NCBI GenBank assembly: GCA_033032865.1
Contig: JAWHQI010000148.1
Location: 5,971,501-6,035,500 of the forward strand
Direction: 5' to 3'
Source of the DNA: Dactylorhiza incarnata
Taxonomy: Eukaryota; Streptophyta; Magnoliopsida; Asparagales; Orchidaceae
DNA length: 64,000 nt
Positions 58,470-64,000 of the stretch are shown here, one piece after another; position 1 is the stretch's first letter, and each line of letters starts with the position of its first letter. Below the pieces are notes generated by a model. That model made no database searches. It was not told the origin of the DNA and worked only from the letters and a program-made list of their open reading frames with translations. A program made the translations under genes and the position numbers.

Positions 58470-60192
58470 TATAGAAATTGTTCACCTGTGTTGTTCTATT
58501 CCTTTGGAGGGGTTTTCCTCTTTCTTGAGAACACCAATGGTGAAACCTTTCTTGGTGCAAAAACCAAAGGCTCATCCTCTTCTTCAGCAGTCCTGTTGGA
58601 TTATTGATGAGTGTCATCTTCTTTGGGAGGCTCCCCCCGGGTTTGTGCTTCCTTTTCAGTAGTCTGAGCGGCCTCTTTGGCAATCTTTGAGACCTCTTCC
58701 AAAAGCTGATCATCTTCTAAGAGCTCCCCCTGGGTTCCATCAAGCATCTCCCCCTGAGTTTGTGCAGGGAGCTCCACTTGGACTATTCCTATCTAGAATA
58801 TTGTGATTCTATTGGGGTCAGCAGAGATTTCCTTTTCTAGAGCAGGAATTTTAGCATTCTTATCCTTCTCCTGGCCACTCACCTTTTCTTGATCATCTAC
58901 TTCCTCCTCATGGATATTCTCTCCCTTCTGAACCTTACTAACAAGGGAGGTTAAGAAAGATTTTGTTACCATTGAGGAGAACACAAGGGTTTTGAGTGCC
59001 AGAAGAGACTCCTTTGATTCTTATAACTCAATCTCCATTTGAGAATATTTTCTATTGAATTTTCTTGCTTGAGTCACCAAGAAGTCAGCAAATGTCCTAG
59101 TGGCTAGCCCCGCTTCTTTAGAGATTATTTGATCAACATCAAATGGATGTATAGAATGAGAGGTAGAAGCAGGAGGCGTGTCAACTGGGGTGTGGATATG
59201 ATAACTTGAGGGGGTGATTGAGAATGAGATTGTAGTGGGAGAGTGGGATGGATGTCTGGGAGATTTTGGTTGATAGGGGAATGTCCTTGATTATCTTCAT
59301 GAAGGTATGGGAGATTTTTAGCAGATGGGGTCATATATGGTTGTTGTTGTTGTTGTTGTTGTGGGGTGAGAGTCTGCGGTGTTGTATTAGGTAGAGTGAA
59401 CTGGGGGTCTTGAGCAGGAACTTCTTATATGAGGTCTATTAGAACTGCCTCATTATCTTGAGGAGCAGGAGAAAAAGGAGGAGAGGGTGCTTCTTGACCA
59501 GGCTTCATAAATTGCCTGGTCCATTTAGAAAAAATGCATATGTTCATTTTCTTACCAGGAGGAATAGGCACTCCTTTTGACTTGCACACCATTGGATAAT
59601 AATTGTACAACACTTGACTCATTATTCACATATAGGCATTCTCCTTATGAGAGTACTTGTGTCCAATCAGCTTCAGGAGGCATCTCCCCCAATGTATTCT
59701 TTTGTTGAGCACTAGAATTCCCATTATCTACAGTTGTTGCTTAGGGATGGTATCATGTTCTGAGATTTTGCATAACAACACTTTTCCCGCAATGTCTACA
59801 AAGAACCTATATTCGTCAAACATATCATTCTTCTTCAGATTGACGGGCTTCTTCTTACTGAATTTCATTATCTGTAATGCACTGGTTGTCTCTGCCACTG
59901 TATGTTCATCTGAATCACTACCAGCTGGTAGACCAAAGGTTTGACATAATATTTCCTCTGTGATGTTGATATTATTCCCAGAAATTATCCCATGGATTGA
60001 TCCATCATTTCTAATTTGAATGTTATCTTTAATCTCTGACAACTCGATATCGTAGATCTTGCATCTTGTTGAAATCAGCTTTATCAACCCAGCAGTTTGG
60101 AAGAGCCCGAGAATGGCCTTAAAATTTCCAGATGTCGCATTGAAGTACTCGATATCCACATCAAATATAGAGTTGACTTTAGGGGGTGCCAT
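58470..60192 (-). pseudogene. Cop-C extra ORF (unknown function, env position), degenerate
   Basis: It starts at 60192 (MAPPKVNSIFDVDIEYFN) in the same sense as gag. The first 154 codons are open (to 59728) and look like a folded domain, including GIISGNNINITEEILCQTFG and a NLKKNDMFDEYRFF segment. After a stop the same frame continues: 59425-59622 (SQVLYNYYPMVCKSKGVPIPPG), a stop, a poly-Gln stretch near 59341-59360, a Pro/Ser-rich linker, and a frameshift near 59210. It then runs to a charged Glu/Lys-rich tail ending near 58470. In full it would be about 570 residues. It lies between the place of pol and the 3' LTR, where SIRE-type elements carry env-like ORFs, but I see no signal peptide or membrane segment. 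It may be one of the plant proteins annotated as retrotransposon-associated 'putative plant transposon protein'; that is a guess. Confidence 0.6.
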
Positions 60193-60876
60193 TGAATCTT
60201 ACCTACAAAGAAAAAGCAAGAAGGAGAGAGAGAGAGAGAAAGTGGAGATTAGTAACCCGAGCGAACTGGAAAGCAAAACAGCACGAGAGAAAGAGAGAGA
60301 AAATTCGAAAGCATAATAACTTCAACGTCTAAGTTGCTTAAAAGAAGACGATTCGTTGCAACTTAGGGTTGTATTCGAAGTAACATCGACAAGGATTAAT
60401 ATTCAGCATGCTAAAACATGTCGAAGCATCTTCTAGAAGTAAAACTACGTGCGCTTGACATGTCGACGTTGCGTTGATTTGTAATCGACATGAATTCAAA
60501 TTTGTACAATAACTATTAAGTCGACGAATGCTTCGATATGAATTCAACGCTGCGTCGAATGATTTTCGAATATTCTATTCCATGTGTCTCTCAAAGTAGG
60601 CGTCGATTAGAACACAATGGTGCGTCAATTTCTATTTGATGCAACTCTAAATATATAATTGTATTTCTTTAGAAAATTTCTGTTGTTTTTCCCAGCAATG
60701 GTGTTTATTGAAATTAGCATTTACTGGATTATTTTTATGAACTGTAGAGACATCATAGGGTTTTAGAGAAGTGATCACTCTGTTTGAATATTTGTAGTTG
60801 TTTATTGAAGATTTAATTTTTCATTTTCCTTCATTATTTCTAAGGGAAGAACCCTACATTTGCCTGCACAAGTAAT
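60193..60876 (-). other. Cop-C spacer between gag and the extra ORF
   Basis: No ORF is seen. It contains TCGACG-type words at about 60357-60640 (gtcgacgttgcgttga near 60461, caacgctgcgtcgaatga near 60545, gcgtcgatt near 60600). These are the same palindrome family as in the LTR, directly upstream of the extra ORF. Purine-rich 'gagagagaga' stretches lie at 60223-60245 and 60285-60302. Confidence 0.65.
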
Positions 60877-62815
60877 TCAAACATTAGAAGGTACCCAGGT
60901 TACCTTGGGCCCTTTGCTTTTACCATTATAGGATGATATAAAGGAATAAGTTGGTCTATTTATATATCCTTTTGGATGGCAGAAGATTAGCTTATCTGAT
61001 CTAGTTTTGTTATCTTTTTTTAAGATTTGTAGATTTGTTATCTTGATATTGGAAATTGGCATAAAATGTGTCTTAATATAGTAAATATGTAGAATGTCTA
61101 ATGATTCTTCTTTTGACTTTATTCTTTTGATTTGGATTCATTGATTTCTCTGAATTGTTTTTCCCTAGAGGTCTCTTCTCACAATTAGGATTTACTTTAT
61201 TAAATCTAGTGAGTTTTTCAGGGTTATGATTATCTAGAATTTCAATTAATGGTCTAGCCTCAGTAATTTGTAAATCACTAGGTCTAACAAAGTTGACTGG
61301 ATTTTTCCAGGCAGATGTACTAAGGACTTCTGAGTTCGTAGATGGGTCTGCTCCTAAACAAAGGTGCTTAAATCTCATAGAGAGATTTTGAGCAAGTCCT
61401 TTAGCTTTTGACTTCTCCCATTGAGTGAGTCTTCAAAGGCTTTTTCCTTTGTATGCTCATCTTTTAGTTTTGAGTTTTCATTGGTTAGATTAGTTATTAA
61501 TATTTTCTTTTAATAAATTTGATTTCTCAAATCATAATTCACTGAATATAAATCATCTTTCTTAAAGTCTTCTAACTTTTCCCTAACTGTTTCTATTTCT
61601 GTTTGAACTTTAAGGTAATCATTACAAAATTCCTTTTTACAATTTTTAAATTCTTCTGAATCAAAATCAAAGTCATCAAAAAGACTTACTTGATCTTCTT
61701 CATCACCTGAGGAGGCCTCCAAGGCCATCGGGCAGGCAGCTTCAGGAGCAATTTCTTCATCACTCTCTGATGAAGAGGAGTTTGAATCAGATTTTGTGTC
61801 ACTCCAAGTTTCAGCAATGAAACCCTTCCCCTTCTTCTTGTCCTTTTTCTTGAAGGACTTCTTCTTTTTGTGTTCCTTGTTATTGCTACTCATGTCCCTT
61901 TGCTCTTCATGACACTCAGGAACTATATGCCATGGTTTTCTGCAGGCAAAGCAGATCACTTCCTATTTTGGAGTCTTATCAAACCTGGGTTTGCTTGAGC
62001 TCCAGTCCTTTCCTCTTGAGTCTTCTGTCTTAACTCATTTCCTGAATCTTCTAGTCAATACACTGAACATCTCTTCTTCAGGAGTGGAAGGCTCTTCTTC
62101 AGAAGCCTTTAAAGAAATACTCCTTTTGTTGGGAGATGAGACTATCTTCTTGGCCTCTGTCTCAGCCCAGCTCTTCAATAGTAGCTCATAGGATTTGAAC
62201 TTTCCAAGCAAATCATCAGTGGAAATCTCTCTATGGCATCTGGACTCTCTGATGGCCCAGAACATTGAGTCCCATGAGCTTGGGAAGCACATGAGAAGCT
62301 TATTATTGATTTTTGTTAGATAAATCTCCTTATCCATACTTTTTAACTCATTGATAATAATGTTGAATCTCTTATGCATTTCAGCAACACTTTCTTCACC
62401 CTTCTTCTGAAAGTTCTCATATTGGGATATGAGATGGGACTTTCTGTCTTTTTTTTTCATCAGAGATTCCCTCAACCAATCTGGAAAGGGATTCTCAGAT
62501 TTCTTTGGCTGAGTTGCAGTCTGCCGCTTTCTAGAAAATGTCATCAGACATTGTTGAGACCAAAATGTTCATGGCCTTAACAACACATGCCTTCTGCTTC
62601 TTTTCAGCATCTGTTCATTCAACTCTAGGCAAAATTTGCTGAGTTACAGATCCACTAACATCCTTTCTAATTAGTGATGGGGGACCTAAAATAATGACAT
62701 CAAATATGTCTTCATCAATAGAGTTCATATATAACTTTATTCTGGCCTTCCAGAGTTTAAACTTATTAAGATTACACACTAGTGGTCTTGTTGATGCATA
62801 GTCCTTAGAACTCAT
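60877..62815 (-). pseudogene. Cop-C gag (SIRE type), broken
   Basis: The ATG at 62815 lies about 80 bases after the primer site. Pieces in order: 62615-62815 with LNKFKLWKARIKLYMNSID, the standard copia Gag start; 62035-62544 with HLISQYENFQKKGEESVAEM and SWDSMFWAIRE, the capsid core; 61510-61959 with a CCHC knuckle CFACRKPWHIVPEC (about 61913-61954), a Lys-rich stretch and an acidic Ser-rich region; 61073-61378, basic; and 60877-61062 ending KGPKVTWVPSN, the usual Gag end just before protease. No protease or later pol follows. Frameshifts or stops separate the pieces. Gag forms the particle and binds RNA. Confidence 0.82.
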
Positions 62816-62895
62816 TTTTCTGAAAATAATTTTATAAATAGAAATATGAGTGAGGAGATCTTTTGATCAAGGTGTTAGTCTTTTTATGATCAACC

Positions 62896-62911
62896 TCGCA
62901 TTGATACCAAT
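62896..62911 (-). other. Cop-C primer-binding site (tRNA-iMet type)
   Basis: The minus strand reads ATTGGTATCAATGCGAGG directly after the LTR end; it matches TGGTATCA and then diverges. Confidence 0.75.
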
Positions 62912-64000
62912 TGAAAGTGCACAGTGTAACATCTGAGTATTCTCTAGAGGGGGTGAATAGAGATTTAAAACTTTTACGCTAAATATGCACACACAATAAA
63001 CACTTATAATGACTATGCAATCAGAATACCATCTCAGAATAAAATGAACACGGATTACTGAAATGAAAACAAGTAAAGGGACAACACAGAAATTCACAGC
63101 ACAAGACAAAGGCTATAGTGGTTTCCCAAAATGTGTGTACATCGAATCTTCTACCACCTTGGTTGGAATACACTAACCAGAGCCTAGGTATTTGATAAGG
63201 AGACTCTTAGAACCACTGAGTCTTTTGGTAAGGAGACTCTTAGAACCAACTACTGATTCTTTTGATAAGTAGACTCTTAGAACCAAGGACTACATCTTTT
63301 GATAAGGAGACTCTTAGAACCAATCTAGATCTTTTGATAAGGAGATCTTGAACCACTGAATCCTTTGGAGAGGGATTCTAAAAACTCTTTACTCAAGTTA
63401 CAGAATGTGACATGGAGAAAAGAATAAGATATAAAAATGTTTCTTCTGTTGGTGTTCTTTAGGATCAATTTTTATGAACCCTTGCTTGAGGTAGAAATGA
63501 ATACAAGGGTTATGAGCTTGTAATCCAGATGATCTCTCTGTAATCTTGATGGCTTCCTGTTGTAAGTGAAGAAGAAGAAGCAGCAGAACCTTATTGTTTT
63601 TCCTACACAGAGATATTCTCCGTGTTCTTTTTTTAGAGAGAGAGGTTGAGCAAAAAGAAGACTGAATAGCTTCAATTGTTATGTTGTCTTTCTTCCTCTG
63701 TCTTCTTATTCTCCGTCAAATTATGATCGATTTCTTTCATCTTCTATTTTTACTTAGAAGGAATGTCCATTGGATAATGAATGTTTCTTTCTATTCATAT
63801 TCACGACCCGTCAATCTAAATTTGAATAACTTCCAAGAATGTCTTTGTTATCTCTCTGGAGTAGTCCATTCCATTCTTGGCAATAAACAAACCGTTAGAA
63901 TTTGAGTTACATCCTTGGATACCTTCTGAAAAAGCATCAGAGAAGGATAGCAAAAAATGTTCCATTTCTGTGTGTATTTGACGTAGCGTCAAATTCTTTT
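62912..64000 (-). repeat. Cop-C right LTR (5' LTR), cut by window end
   Basis: It starts TGAAAGTGCACAGTG and aligns with 44134-44426 and 56924 to about 57740. By comparison with the left LTR about 545 bases lie beyond 64000. It includes the ~40-bp tandem units (63193-63360) and the first TCGACG-type palindrome (about 63979-63995, arms partly decayed). Confidence 0.9.

Larger units (their letters stand above)
44134..64000 (-). mobile_element. Cop-C: SIRE-type Ty1/copia element, pol-less, with extra ORF; runs off the window
   Basis: The left LTR is 44134-44426 plus 56924-58265 (about 1.64 kb), and the right LTR starts at 62912 and is cut by the window end. The minus-strand internal region (58266-62911) has a primer site, gag and an additional ORF, but no protease, integrase, RT or RNase H. 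The left TSD is CCATG; the right one would lie beyond 64000. The polypurine tract is at 58266-58285. It is either a deletion derivative or a non-autonomous family. Confidence 0.85.

Noticed and set aside
60223..60302. GA-rich stretches as a host promoter (GAGA element) for the extra ORF
   Set aside because: Low-complexity purine runs are common in plant DNA, and nothing else here looks like a core promoter.
1..64000. A host gene, tRNA or defence/operon-like system
   Set aside because: Both strands were read; every protein-like segment belongs to a retrotransposon, apart from the Cop-C extra ORF, which lies inside an element.

Overview
This window is intergenic heterochromatin of a flowering plant. 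I see no host gene, tRNA, rRNA or bacterial-type gene. Nearly every base belongs to LTR retrotransposons inserted into one another. The plant call rests on lineage-typical features: a tRNA-Asp primer site and Athila-type Gag, a chromodomain Ty3/gypsy Pol, and SIRE/Maximus-type Ty1/copia elements with GGGGGAG-type polypurine tracts and initiator-tRNA-Met primer sites. I cannot name the species. Comparisons between copies were made by eye, so base-level boundaries come mainly from TG/CA ends and 5-bp target-site duplications (TSDs).

Nesting, outermost first. (1) LTR-0 is an old minus-strand LTR of a chromovirus-like gypsy family. It fills 1-4407, resumes at 11554-11891, and probably at 44015-44133. 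(2) Into it went Ath-1, an Athila-type gag-pro element (4408-11553, minus, TSD GCCAT). (3) Next to it is Chr-1, a decayed plus-strand chromovirus (11892-44014, TSD CTCTC) with unusually long LTRs of about 5.16 kb. Chr-1 was itself hit by solo LTR sLTR-1 (13385-18400, in the 5' LTR, TSD CCGGC/CCGGT), solo LTR sLTR-2 (23176-26053, inside the gag zinc knuckle, TSD TACGG) and copia element Cop-A (32531-41552, in the 3' LTR, TSD ATACA/ATACC). (4) Right of Chr-1 lies Cop-C, a SIRE-type copia element (44134 to beyond the window end, minus). Its left LTR was split by copia element Cop-B (44427-56918, TSD AAGGA). Cop-B in turn carries solo LTR sLTR-3 of its own family (49869-50935, plus, TSD CTTAA) and a deleted gypsy element, Gyp-D (52157-56156).

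Coding capacity is mostly dead. Chr-1, Cop-A and Cop-B keep recognisable Gag, protease, integrase, reverse transcriptase and RNase H segments broken by stops and frameshifts. Cop-C keeps gag and an extra ORF of unknown function, but no pol. Ath-1 is the youngest looking: its two long ORFs (Gag and protease) are open apart from one frameshift, but it has no reverse transcriptase or integrase, so it would depend on another element.

The most interesting signals are non-coding. A twin hairpin with paired compensatory changes is present in all four chromovirus-type LTRs. Clusters of short GC-rich palindromes lie just upstream of the promoter region in LTRs of different families, and one palindrome is shared by the otherwise dissimilar LTRs of Ath-1 and Gyp-D. 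There is also a 155-bp tandem array with dimeric alternation in LTR-0, and a duplicated LTR-plus-flank that implies an unequal exchange.
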